From contig NZ_FO082820.1 in the NCBI RefSeq assembly GCF_000967425.1, forward strand, positions 124,001 to 188,000: 64,000 nucleotides of DNA, in the 5' to 3' direction. The translations under genes were made by a program, and so were the position numbers. The notes below the pieces were generated by a model. That model was not told the DNA's origin. It made no database searches and saw only the letters and a list, made by a program, of their open reading frames with translations. The DNA is from Pseudorhizobium banfieldiae (GTDB lineage: Bacteria; Pseudomonadota; Alphaproteobacteria; Rhizobiales; Rhizobiaceae). How positions within the stretch are numbered: position 1 is the stretch's first letter; every line of letters starts with the position of its first letter. Shown piece by piece: positions 1-6,466 of this stretch.

Positions 1-241
1 CGGTTGCGGGGAGATCTTGCACGAGGGCGACTGCCAACAGTGAGAGCCACGTAGCTGCAATGTTCGTACATCGATGGAGGACGTAGAACTCCGGATCGGT
101 GTCGAGAATATGCTGAAGTTTCTTCCGCCGGCGATCTTGATCTTGCGCGTCGAGAGTTTCTGTATCGTCAGATGTCGACACGAAGCTTCGATATTGTTTC
201 TCGATGGTGGAGTCGAACAGGTGCCTGATGTCGCGTTTCAT
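1..241 (-). CDS. hypothetical protein, N-terminal part only (cut by window edge)
   Basis: An open frame reads on the minus strand from an ATG at 241 to the first base without a stop, giving about 80 residues beginning MKRDIRHLFDSTIEKQY. The visible part is charged (a DAQDQDRRRKK stretch) and then turns hydrophobic near the window edge (WLSLLAVALV), which could be the start of a membrane segment. I recognise no family. There is no clear Shine-Dalgarno sequence before the ATG, and a palindromic repeat lies only about 15 bases upstream, so the start is uncertain. It may be a real gene running out of the window or a chance open frame. Confidence 0.35.
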   Translation of the reverse strand, partial: MKRDIRHLFDSTIEKQYRSFVSTSDDTETLDAQDQDRRRKKLQHILDTDPEFYVLHRCTNIAATWLSLLAVALVQDLPAT

Positions 242-254
242 ACATGAACGTTCT

Positions 255-292
255 TGGGTTTGGATCCTCGGGTCAAGCCCAAGGATGACGAA
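255..292 (+). repeat. palindromic repeat, forward copy 1 (degenerate)
   Basis: Copy of the GGATCCTCGGG-TCAAG-CCC(A/G)AGGATGACGAA palindrome found six times in the first 2.5 kb. Here the second arm reads CCCAAGGAT instead of CCCGAGGAT, so one base of the 9-bp stem is mismatched. It sits alone, upstream of the left-edge reading frame and outside the GIY-YIG modules. The 277 bases from 242 to 518 hold no gene, only this repeat and the start of the first module. Confidence 0.8.
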
Positions 293-475
293 GGAGAATA
301 GGGACGCGCGGTGCCATACGGGAAGTCGGTGCTGGTGGTCCTGGTTGCTTCAACTTGATGACAATGCGGTTTAGCAAAGTCCACTTTCTACGAAGGCCAC
401 CGGCAAGTGAAATCCCATCTGCTGCCATAGCCTTGCTCTGGCCTCTCTTGAGGCGCCCTTGGCACCTCCCTCTCT

Positions 476-512
476 TTCGTCATCCTCGGGCTTGACCCGA
501 GGATCCAAACCC
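476..512 (-). repeat. palindromic repeat, reverse copy 2 (left end of module A)
   Basis: Reverse-oriented copy with an intact 9-bp stem (ATCCTCGGG pairing with CCCGAGGAT) around a 5-nt loop. It ends 6 bp before the stop codon of the GIY-YIG gene and forms one terminus of the module. Confidence 0.85.
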
Positions 513-518
513 AAGCCC

Positions 519-803
519 TCACCACAGCTCCAGATACAAATCCCGCCAGTCCGGGTTCCGCTCTTCGATCAGCGCGATCTTCCACTTGCGGTACCACTGC
601 TTCATGGTCTTTTCCCGCTGGATGGCGTCGCGGACGTCCCAGTGCTCCTCATACCAGACGAGCTGTGTCAGCCCGTATCTGGAGGTGAAGCCGGGTGTCA
701 GTCCTTCGCGATGCTCGTAGATGCGGCGTGCGAGATCGGACGTCACGCCGATGTAGAGCGTCCCGTGCTTGTGGTTGGTGACGATGTAGACATATCCCGC
801 CAT
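519..803 (-). CDS. GIY-YIG nuclease family protein, copy A
   Basis: Small single-domain GIY-YIG endonuclease of 94 residues (COG2827 type, often annotated as UvrC-like). Visible motifs are the GIY-like strand YVYIV (residues 4-8), the YIG strand LYIGV (16-20), the catalytic arginine in LARRIYEH (R26/R27) and a conserved late glutamate in ALIEERNP (E80/E81). The start is placed at MAGYVYI because the domain begins there; the frame stays open upstream but those codons have no family match. It differs from the copy at 2081-2365 at 4 of 94 positions. Known relatives cut DNA or are of unknown role; here it lies between inverted palindromes, so a role in moving or processing them is an inference. 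Confidence 0.85.
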   Translation of the reverse strand: MAGYVYIVTNHKHGTLYIGVTSDLARRIYEHREGLTPGFTSRYGLTQLVWYEEHWDVRDAIQREKTMKQWYRKWKIALIEERNPDWRDLYLELW

Positions 804-851
804 GCGTGCAGGATGGTGGGGCCGGTACGTGTTCGTCAAGCGGGCATGCTT

Positions 852-888
852 GGGTTTGGATCCTCGGGTCAAGCCCGAGGATGACGAA
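852..888 (+). repeat. palindromic repeat, forward copy 3 (right end of module A)
   Basis: Intact forward copy of the palindrome, stem ATCCTCGGG/CCCGAGGAT with TCAAG loop, in inverted orientation to the copy at 476-512. The 400 bases that follow, up to 1289, hold no gene that I can support; they contain only the solitary repeat at 1180-1214. Confidence 0.85.
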
Positions 889-1179
889 TGGGGAGGGGGA
901 TGCCCGGTGCCACAAGAGAAGTTTGCGGTGGAGGCGCGCGATCACCAACGTCTCACCTGAGGAGTCCGCAACGAGTCGGGCCTCGGGTCTTTCGACCGGC
1001 CGTCTTCTCCCATCAGCACCCTCTCCTTCCTGTTCGCGTTAGCAACGCGCGGATCAGCCCAATTCCCTTCCGGAGTATCTGGCCGACAAACACGAGGCCA
1101 TGCCTCAGACACCTTACGCTACCCGTTCTGCGACCTTTTGCTCCGCCCTCTCTTGGGGCACCCATGGCACCCCCTCTCT

Positions 1180-1214
1180 TTCGTCATCCTCGGGCTTGAC
1201 CCGAGGATCCAAAC
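1180..1214 (-). repeat. palindromic repeat, reverse copy 4 (solitary)
   Basis: Reverse copy of the same palindrome with no partner or nuclease gene attached. Its outer flank (CCCCCTCTCTTTCGTC) resembles the flanks of the copies at 476 and 2038, so the repeat family extends somewhat beyond the palindrome core. Confidence 0.8.
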
Positions 1215-1289
1215 ACAAGCCCGCCACCTTGTCGTCCCTCCTGCCATCGCCTCTCCCCACCCACCCCCTCCCGCCCTACCTCACCCCCC

Positions 1290-1928
1290 ATGTGCAACGA
1301 CTACGAACAACACATCCGCTATGCCGAATACCTCCGCGCGCTGGAGGAGCAAGGCCTTGCCGCCCCGCCGCATCAGAGCGAGGCGGATCTCCCCCGGGCG
1401 GATGACGTGCGGATCGGCGATCTCGCCCCGGTGATGCGGGCGGAAGGCGAGGGCGTAGTGGCGCTGTCGTCCATGCGCTTCGGCTTCCCGCCGCCAGCTT
1501 CAGCCAAAGGGGGCAAGAAGGGCGGGCCGGTGTTCAACTTCCGCTCGGAAGGCCGAAGCTTTGCGCAAAGCCGCCGCTGCCTCATCCCGGCCTCGGCCTT
1601 CTTCGAGTTCACCGGCACGAAATACCCCAAGGCCAAGCACCGCTTCACGCTGAAGGACGCGCCCTTCCTTTGCATCGCCGGGCTTTGGCGGGATGTGGGG
1701 CGCGAGGCAGCAGGCGAGGGGGAGAAGAGCAACCAGCCCCCCGCCTTCACCATGCTCACCACCGCCCCCGGCCCCGACGTCGCCCCCATCCACGACCGCC
1801 AGGTCGTGGTGCTGCGGCCCGAGGACTGGCGCCACTGGCTCCATCTCACCAAACCCGAAGCCGACCTCCTCCGCCCCTTGCCGGCGGGGTCGCTCGCCGT
1901 GGAAGAGGTGCGGTCGGGGAGTGACTGA
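1290..1928 (+). CDS. SRAP-domain protein (SOS response-associated peptidase, YedK/HMCES family)
   Basis: SRAP proteins use a cysteine exposed at the mature N-terminus to form a thiazolidine crosslink with abasic sites in single-stranded DNA, shielding them during replication. All family hallmarks are visible in the 212 residues: Cys2 directly after Met1 (MCNDYE), the N83-F-R85-S-E87 motif, Glu106 in the PASAFFEF strand and His168 in PIHDRQVV. The start is fixed by Cys2, though no strong ribosome-binding site precedes it. Length is typical. It lies alone between the two palindrome-flanked nuclease modules, and a different palindromic repeat begins 17 bp after its stop. Identification is firm; the link to its mobile surroundings is inferred. 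Confidence 0.93.
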   Translation: MCNDYEQHIRYAEYLRALEEQGLAAPPHQSEADLPRADDVRIGDLAPVMRAEGEGVVALSSMRFGFPPPASAKGGKKGGPVFNFRSEGRSFAQSRRCLIPASAFFEFTGTKYPKAKHRFTLKDAPFLCIAGLWRDVGREAAGEGEKSNQPPAFTMLTTAPGPDVAPIHDRQVVVLRPEDWRHWLHLTKPEADLLRPLPAGSLAVEEVRSGSD

Positions 1929-1945
1929 GGTAGTGCCTCTCCTCC

Positions 1946-1994
1946 GTCATTCCTGTGCCCGGACTTGATCCGGGGATCGGTCACAGGAATCCAG
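1946..1994. repeat. nested palindromic repeat of a second family
   Basis: Outer arms ATTCCTGTG (1949-1957) and CACAGGAAT (1982-1990) pair perfectly, enclosing an inner hairpin CCGGA-CTTGA-TCCGG. It differs from the 37-bp family in sequence but shares the TTGA core loop, so it may be a relative. Such elements are common between rhizobial genes. It sits just after the SRAP stop codon and could also act as a transcript end. Confidence 0.7.
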
Positions 1995-2037
1995 CAGCGC
2001 CGCGTCGGCTTTTGGCTCCCTCGCTCCTCCCCTCTCT

Positions 2038-2074
2038 TTCGTCATCCTCGGGCTTGACCCGAGGATCCAGACAC
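2038..2074 (-). repeat. palindromic repeat, reverse copy 5 (left end of module B)
   Basis: Reverse copy with intact 9-bp stem; differs from the copy at 476-512 by a G for A near its inner end. It ends 6 bp from the GIY-YIG stop codon, as in module A. Confidence 0.85.
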
Positions 2075-2080
2075 AAGCCC

Positions 2081-2365
2081 TCACCACAGCTCCAGATACA
2101 GATCCCGCCAGCCCGGGTTTCGCTCCTCGATCAGCGCGATCTTCCACTTGCGGTACCACTGCTTCATCGTCTTCTCCCGCTGAATGGCGTCGCGAACGTC
2201 CCAGTGCTCCTCGTACCAGACGAGCTGCGTCAGGCCGTATTTGGAGGCGAAGCCGGGCGTCAGTCCTTCGCGATGCTCGTAAACGCGGCGTGCGAGGTCT
2301 GAGGTGACGCCGATGTAGAGCGTCCCGTGCTTGTGGTTGGTGACGATGTAAACATATCCCGCCAT
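2081..2365 (-). CDS. GIY-YIG nuclease family protein, copy B
   Basis: 94-residue GIY-YIG protein, about 96 percent identical to the product at 519-803; the four differences are I28V, T40A, R42K and D85G in that numbering, none at a catalytic position. The GIY strand, YIG strand, LARR arginine and late glutamate are all present, so both copies look functional. The start at MAGYVYI is chosen on domain boundaries, as for copy A. Retention of two intact copies with their flanks suggests either recent duplication or ongoing function. Confidence 0.85.
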   Translation of the reverse strand: MAGYVYIVTNHKHGTLYIGVTSDLARRVYEHREGLTPGFASKYGLTQLVWYEEHWDVRDAIQREKTMKQWYRKWKIALIEERNPGWRDLYLELW

Positions 2366-2412
2366 GCGTGCAGGATGGTGGGGCCGGTGCGTGTTCGTCA
2401 AGCAGAAGGCTT

Positions 2413-2449
2413 GGGTTTGGATCCTCGGGTCAAGCCCGAGGATGACGAA
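2413..2449 (+). repeat. palindromic repeat, forward copy 6 (right end of module B)
   Basis: Intact forward copy, same stem and loop as at 852-888, inverted relative to 2038-2074. It marks the last of the six copies seen in this window. Confidence 0.85.
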
Positions 2450-2573
2450 AAGAGAAGGTAAACTGCTTCTCTTCCCTTGTGGGAGAGAAAGGGCGCTGCC
2501 GCGCCCTCAAACACGTGAACGCCCCGCAGCCAAGCAATGCGGCACCCCCTCCTCGCCCCCTGTGGGAGAGGAA

Positions 2574-2616
2574 GCAAAATCAGCATCTTAGCCAACGGCT
2601 AAGTGCTAGATTTTGC
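2574..2616. repeat. long near-perfect hairpin, rhizobial intergenic palindrome type
   Basis: GCAAAATCAGCATCTTAGCC (2574-2593) pairs with the complementary arm ending at 2616 around an AAC loop, with one bulge and one swapped base pair. It is preceded by two runs reading TGTGGGAGAG and followed by GTGAGGGG, a composition typical of RIME-like rhizobial repeats. No gene is nearby: the 617 bases from 2450 to 3066 hold only this hairpin and the structured RNA candidate. Confidence 0.6.
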
Positions 2617-2689
2617 AGGTGAGGGGATTTTTCTTCTCCCCCATCGTCCCCGCATATAAAACCCGCTCCCATAATACCCCCGCCTCCGT

Positions 2690-3060
2690 CGCCGGAGTGT
2701 TTCGCGAGACGGTCGCGGGCAGGCGGGGGCCGGCGCTTCCATCCAAGCCGTAACGTGCGGGGAGGGTGGAAGAGGTGAAAGCCATGGAGCGGGCTGATGA
2801 GGCAGCGCTCCTATCAAGTCTCCCCCGGGCAGCCATGTCCGGTTCGGGAAAGCCGTGCAAGCACCGGGAGACATCCCGGTGCGCAGAGAGACGAGGCGAT
2901 CACCTGTAGGGGCTGGACACCCCGAAAGAACGCCGAAGGCCACGCGGATGCGGAGCCACAGACTAAACCAAAGTGAGGTTCCGCATCCGTGTGGGCTCTC
3001 CAGCAAGATCCAGAAGACATGCAACCCGCGTGAACGCGAACCCGTGCCCGGAAAGGGGGA
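2690..3060 (+). ncRNA. structured RNA candidate (leader or independent ncRNA) before the 3067 gene
   Basis: The stretch has several helices of the kind kept at RNA level. GCACCGGGA/TCCCGGTGC (2861-2882) is a perfect 9-bp stem with a GACA tetraloop. The 18-bp helix between 2940-2957 and 2977-2994 has only two non-Watson-Crick pairs, both G-U on the plus-strand RNA. CTTCCATCC (2736-2744) pairs with GGGTGGAAG (2764-2772) with one more G-U. The wobbles point to RNA rather than a DNA palindrome and favour the plus strand. It ends about 7 bases before the start of the small gene at 3067. I cannot assign an RNA family; it does not match the alphaproteobacterial tmRNA, RNase P RNA, SRP RNA or cobalamin riboswitch signatures I know. 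Ends are approximate. Confidence 0.45.
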
Positions 3061-3066
3061 TGAGCC

Positions 3067-3483
3067 ATGGCCGAAAGCAAGGAAGAAAAGCTCCGTCTCT
3101 GGCGGGAGTACGACAACGAGCCCTACCTGCCCGGCTATACCCGCGGCGAGTTCAACAGGCTCCCCCCGCGAAAGAAGTCGCGGGAATGGCAGAAGCTCAC
3201 CCAGCGCGTCACGAGCTATCTCGGCTACTGGAAGACCTGCGACGTTCCCGCCTGCCGCCGGGCGCGGGCCTGCCGCGGCTTCCTGTCGGAAAAGCAGTAC
3301 AGCGGCGACCCGCGCTGGCACGATGCCTTTCCACCCTGCGTCGGCCCGCGCGGTGCCCGCCAGCCGGAAGTGCTCGCCGCTTTTCCCGCCGCGCTCGGTT
3401 ACCCGCCGGAAGAGGATGACGGCCCGAAATACAACGGCCGCGCCTCCAACAGGCCGGCGGGGGAGGACGGGGAGGCCTCGTGA
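3067..3483 (+). CDS. hypothetical small cysteine-containing protein
   Basis: 138 residues, predicted soluble, no signal peptide. The central part has CDVPACRRARACRG, three cysteines spaced C-x4-C-x5-C, and another cysteine follows in FPPCVGPRG; together they could bind a metal. The N-terminus is rich in charged and aromatic residues (LWREYDNEPYLPGYTRGEF) and the C-terminal 30 residues look disordered. A GGGGGATG stretch gives a Shine-Dalgarno-like sequence about 6 bases before the ATG. I do not recognise a named family. It directly follows the structured RNA candidate, which may be its leader. Confidence 0.6.
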   Translation: MAESKEEKLRLWREYDNEPYLPGYTRGEFNRLPPRKKSREWQKLTQRVTSYLGYWKTCDVPACRRARACRGFLSEKQYSGDPRWHDAFPPCVGPRGARQPEVLAAFPAALGYPPEEDDGPKYNGRASNRPAGEDGEAS

Positions 3484-3554
3484 CGGCCGCCGCCTGCTTG
3501 CCGAAAACCCGCGCTTCCCCTAGGCTGTGGGGCGGAAGCAGGTGAGGTGACCCC

Positions 3555-4487
3555 ATGTCGCGCCGATTGCTGATTGCCTTCTTCATTCTCGTCGGCTGGG
3601 CCGGCGCAGCGTTCGCGCAGGCGACGGCAGGGGACACGCTACGCCTCGGCTTCTTTCCGCGGCTCGGTGAAGACCTCGTCTACCGCATCGAGTTCTCGCA
3701 GGAGCAGGTGTTCGACGGGCGGACCGACCGCCGCAGCTGGTCGCACGAAGTGGTCATCCGCCTTACCGGCAAACGGCCGCCGGACCTTTTGGCGGGCCGC
3801 TTCACCCTCCGCAACGTCGTCGATCAAGAGGGTTCGGCCGAGGACCCCTATTACCTGATCGCAAGCGCGATCGAGGGCGAGAGCTTCGATCTGCAGATGC
3901 TGGAAGCCGGTCCGCCGGTGGTGGTCGATTGGGCCGGCATCAAGCGGCGTGTGGGCGAACGCTCCGCCGGCCTGGGTGGCCGCACGGCGGCCGCCATGCC
4001 GCAGATCCTGCCGATGTTCGATCCGGATGGCGTCACCGCCGTTCTCCGACCGCTCTGGGTCACCGGCATTGCCTATCTGCGCGCCTTCGCCAGGGACGGC
4101 TCGACCACCACCGCCACCGGCCTCGACCTGCCGGCCTTCTATCCGGTCAAGGGGGCGGTGCTGCAATCCTATGGCGCCCGTCTCGAAGGTTCCGAAGACC
4201 TGATGTTCGTCTGGAAGATCACCTCCGATCCGAAGGCGGCGTCGGAAAGCCTTGGCCGGGAGCTCCAGGGAATCGCCAGCGCGCTCGCCAGTGGTGCCGG
4301 GCAGGCGGACGCAGGCAGGCAGATCACGGAAGCGGTGGTGCAGGGCGTCGAGGCGCTGGAAGCGGGCGTGGCGATCTACGACCTGACGCCGGGGCTGATG
4401 CGTGAGATCACCTTCGACGCCCGGCTTGTCGCCGGCCCGTTCCGCCGCGACACCCACATCGTCATCACCCGCCTCGCGCCGGAGTAG
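3555..4487 (+). CDS. exported protein of unknown function
   Basis: 310 residues beginning with a clear Sec signal peptide (MSRRLLIAFFILVGWAGAAF followed by AQA, cleavage likely near residue 22). No membrane segment follows, so the product is probably periplasmic. The mature part alternates beta-type strands (LVYRIEFSQEQVF, HEVVIRLTGKRPP, HTHIVITRLAPE-like end) and lacks cysteines. No catalytic motif was recognised. It stands alone, 71 bp after the previous gene and 156 bp before the GntR gene, with a GGTGAGGTGA ribosome-binding region. Confidence 0.7.
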   Translation: MSRRLLIAFFILVGWAGAAFAQATAGDTLRLGFFPRLGEDLVYRIEFSQEQVFDGRTDRRSWSHEVVIRLTGKRPPDLLAGRFTLRNVVDQEGSAEDPYYLIASAIEGESFDLQMLEAGPPVVVDWAGIKRRVGERSAGLGGRTAAAMPQILPMFDPDGVTAVLRPLWVTGIAYLRAFARDGSTTTATGLDLPAFYPVKGAVLQSYGARLEGSEDLMFVWKITSDPKAASESLGRELQGIASALASGAGQADAGRQITEAVVQGVEALEAGVAIYDLTPGLMREITFDARLVAGPFRRDTHIVITRLAPE

Positions 4488-4551
4488 AGCAGGTGCCTGG
4501 TACGGGTCCAACCGGAATTGCGTTGCGCACCACTCCGTCCACGGTATACCA

Positions 4552-4580
4552 TTGACAGGTTGTCAGACATCAAGATATGA
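4552..4580 (+). promoter_or_regulatory. candidate sigma-70 promoter for the TRAP/uxu operon regulator
   Basis: TTGACA at 4552-4557 matches the -35 consensus exactly; 17 bases on lies ATATGA (4575-4580) as a weak -10. Transcription would start a few bases before the 4589-4611 palindrome, so a bound repressor would block it. Inferred from sequence only. Confidence 0.4.
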
Positions 4581-4588
4581 CTTCCACA

Positions 4589-4611
4589 ACTGGTAAGGCC
4601 AGCTTACCAGT
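4589..4611. promoter_or_regulatory. operator: 9-bp perfect inverted repeat for a GntR/FadR-type regulator
   Basis: ACTGGTAAG (4589-4597), five bases, then CTTACCAGT (4603-4611). The arms are perfect inverted repeats and contain the TGGT...ACCA core typical of FCD-domain GntR operators. It lies between the candidate promoter and the regulator start at 4644, which fits autoregulation. The left arm plus spacer, TGGTAAGGCCAG, recurs at 15565 in front of the second GntR gene. Confidence 0.65.
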
Positions 4612-4643
4612 CACGCGCCGAGGAGGGTGCGTCGGGAGGATGG

Positions 4644-5387
4644 ATGTTTTCGGTCATTGAATCGCGCCGGCTGTATCGCCAGGTCGCCGACCAGATGCGC
4701 AGCCTGATCGAGCAGGGCAATTTCGCCCCCGGCTCCAAGCTGCCCGCCGAGCGCGAGCTCGCGGAACTGCTTGCCGTGTCCCGCCCCACCGTTCGTGAAG
4801 CCCTGATCGTGCTGGAGGTCGAAGGCTTCGTCCATATCCGCATGGGCTCCGGCGTCTACGTCGCCACTCCGCGCCAGGCGGCCGAACCCCATCCGGCCGG
4901 CGAGGCGGAAGGTCCTTTCGAGCTGCTGCGCGCCCGCGCCATCCTCGAATGTGCCATTGCCGAAGAGGCGGCCCGCGTGGCTCGGCCTGACCAGATCGCC
5001 GTGCTCGACGAAAACCTCGGCGCCATGGCCGCAGCCCTTGACGACCGCCCGCTGGCGCTGAAGCTCGACCGCGAATTTCACATCGCGGTTGCCGGCATCA
5101 TCGGCAACGGCACCCTCAACCGTTTCGTCGGCAGCATCCACGACCTGCGCCTGACGCCCTATTTCGAGAAGCTGGCGAGCTATTTCGAAAACCCTAAGAC
5201 TTGGCAGTCGGCCATGGAGGAGCATCGCGCCATCCGCGACGCCATCGCCGCAGGCGACCATCAGGCCGCACGCAACGCCATGCGCGCCCATCTCGACCAG
5301 TCCCAGATCCGCCTGTCGGAAAGTTTCGGCGAGGAGCCGGCCGACAGCGTCATACCCGCCGCATGGAGATGTGCGGGCGGCCAATAG
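4644..5387 (+). CDS. GntR-family transcriptional regulator, FadR/FCD subfamily
   Basis: 247 residues. The N-terminal winged helix (about 5-75) has the family signature LYRQVADQMRSLI...G.KLPAERELAELLAVSRPTVREALIVLE. The C-terminal FCD domain (about 90-220) carries the ligand/metal histidine pattern (DREFHIAVAG, EEHRAIRDAI, MRAHLDQS). The ATG at 4644 follows GGGAGGA by a few bases. It leads the dctPQM-dehydrogenase-uxuA-uxuB operon on the same strand, so it most likely represses those genes and itself, with a sugar acid as effector. It is a paralogue of the product at 15597. Confidence 0.9.
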   Translation: MFSVIESRRLYRQVADQMRSLIEQGNFAPGSKLPAERELAELLAVSRPTVREALIVLEVEGFVHIRMGSGVYVATPRQAAEPHPAGEAEGPFELLRARAILECAIAEEAARVARPDQIAVLDENLGAMAAALDDRPLALKLDREFHIAVAGIIGNGTLNRFVGSIHDLRLTPYFEKLASYFENPKTWQSAMEEHRAIRDAIAAGDHQAARNAMRAHLDQSQIRLSESFGEEPADSVIPAAWRCAGGQ

Positions 5388-5419
5388 CAACCTTTGACTT
5401 CAACCGGGAGGAAATGAAA

Positions 5420-6397
5420 ATGAAGTTGAAACTCTCCACCATCCTCGGCGCCACTGCCGCGGTTCTGGTATCGGCCCTTGGAGCCCATGCCCAGACTGCG
5501 CTCAAGTGGGCGCATGTCTACGAAACCTCCGAGCCGTTCCACACGGAATCGGTCTGGGCGGCGGAAGAGATCGCCAAGCGCACCGACGGCCGCTACAAGA
5601 TCGACGTCTTCCCGGCCTCGCAGCTCGGCAAGGAGGCCGATATCAACCAGGGCCTCAAGCTCGGCACCGTCGATATCATCATCTCGGGCTCCAGCTTCGC
5701 GTCGCGCGAGCACCCGCCGATCGGCGTCACCTACTTCCCCTACATCTTCCGCGATCCGAGCCACCTGATCGCCTACACCAAGAGCGACGTCTTCAATAAG
5801 CTCGCTCAAGGCTATGAGGAAGCATCGGGCGGCAACCACATCACCGCCGTCACCTATTACGGCACGCGCCACACGACGTCGAACAAGCCGATCGAAAAGT
5901 GCGCCGACATGCAGGGCCTGAAGATCCGCGTTCCGGACGTTCCGGCCTACCTCGCCATGCCGCGCGCCTGCGGCGCCAACACCACCCCGATCGCCTTCGC
6001 GGAAGTCTACCTGGCGCTCCAGAACGGTACGGTCGAGGCTCAGGAAAACCCGCTGACGACGATCGAGGCGAAGAAGTTCTACGAAGTCCAGAAGAACATC
6101 GTCCTCACCGGCCATATTGTCGACCACCTGAACACGGTCGTCTCCGGCATGCTGTGGTCCAAGCTTTCCGACGAGGACAAGCAGATTTTCACCGAAGTCA
6201 TGCAGGAAGCCGCTGAGCGCAGCACCAAGATCATCGAGGAGCGTGAAAATGCGCTGGTCGACAAGTTCAAGGCCGACGGCATCACGGTGACCGAAGTCGA
6301 CAAGTCCGACTTCGAGAAGACCGTCATGGAAAAGGTGACCTTCGAGGAATTCGGCTACGACAAGGCCGACTGGGAAGCCATCCGCGCCGTCCAGTAA
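5420..6397 (+). CDS. TRAP transporter solute-binding subunit (DctP family)
   Basis: Periplasmic binding protein of 325 residues with a signal peptide ending in ALGAHAQ. The DctP fold is recognisable, with the carboxylate-binding arginine region GLKIRVPDVPAYL and the motif NGTVEAQENPLTTI. Two in-frame ATGs lie six bases apart; the second (5420) is preferred because GGAGG then sits 8 bases upstream rather than 2. The neighbours are mannonate-pathway enzymes, so the ligand is probably a six-carbon sugar acid such as gulonate, idonate, mannonate or a hexuronate. A hairpin follows the stop and may let this gene be expressed above the membrane subunits. Confidence 0.9.
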   Translation: MKLKLSTILGATAAVLVSALGAHAQTALKWAHVYETSEPFHTESVWAAEEIAKRTDGRYKIDVFPASQLGKEADINQGLKLGTVDIIISGSSFASREHPPIGVTYFPYIFRDPSHLIAYTKSDVFNKLAQGYEEASGGNHITAVTYYGTRHTTSNKPIEKCADMQGLKIRVPDVPAYLAMPRACGANTTPIAFAEVYLALQNGTVEAQENPLTTIEAKKFYEVQKNIVLTGHIVDHLNTVVSGMLWSKLSDEDKQIFTEVMQEAAERSTKIIEERENALVDKFKADGITVTEVDKSDFEKTVMEKVTFEEFGYDKADWEAIRAVQ

Positions 6398-6409
6398 TCG
6401 ACGCAACTG

Positions 6410-6437
6410 GAGCGCCCGGCCTCGCTGCCGGGCGCTC
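6410..6437 (+). promoter_or_regulatory. intercistronic hairpin between dctP-like and dctQ-like genes
   Basis: GAGCGCCCGGC (6410-6420) pairs perfectly with GCCGGGCGCTC (6427-6437) around a 6-base loop. There is no T-run, so it is not a strong terminator. Such hairpins after solute-binding-protein genes usually stabilise the upstream mRNA or thin transcription into the membrane-protein genes. Confidence 0.6.
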
Positions 6438-6466
6438 GTCGCATCCCAGAGTGGCGGAGTTCTCCG

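Larger units (their letters stand above)
476..888. mobile_element. palindrome-flanked GIY-YIG module, copy A (putative mobile cassette)
   Basis: A 413-bp unit made of a reverse-orientation palindrome (476-512), a 6-bp gap, the GIY-YIG gene on the minus strand (519-803), about 48 bp, and a forward-orientation palindrome (852-888). The unit at 2038-2449 has the same order, nearly the same length and near-identical sequence throughout, and the strong similarity fades just outside the terminal palindromes. That is what a duplicated or mobile cassette with inverted terminal repeats looks like. Mobility is inferred: no target-site duplication was demonstrated. Confidence 0.55.
2038..2449. mobile_element. 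palindrome-flanked GIY-YIG module, copy B (putative mobile cassette)
   Basis: Second copy of the unit at 476-888: reverse palindrome (2038-2074), gap, GIY-YIG gene (2081-2365, minus strand), about 47 bp and forward palindrome (2413-2449), total 412 bp. Similarity with copy A covers genes, gaps and palindromes, with scattered substitutions, and stops near the palindromes. The two copies are in the same orientation, about 1.55 kb apart. Confidence 0.55.

Noticed and set aside
255..2449. Repeated palindromes taken as a CRISPR array
   Set aside because: Copies are in both orientations at irregular distances, are separated by genes, and no cas genes are present.
2599..3321. A 240-codon minus-strand open frame across the structured RNA region
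   Set aside because: Low-complexity Pro/Arg/Ser composition, overlaps the small cysteine protein gene, and the helices found are on the plus strand.
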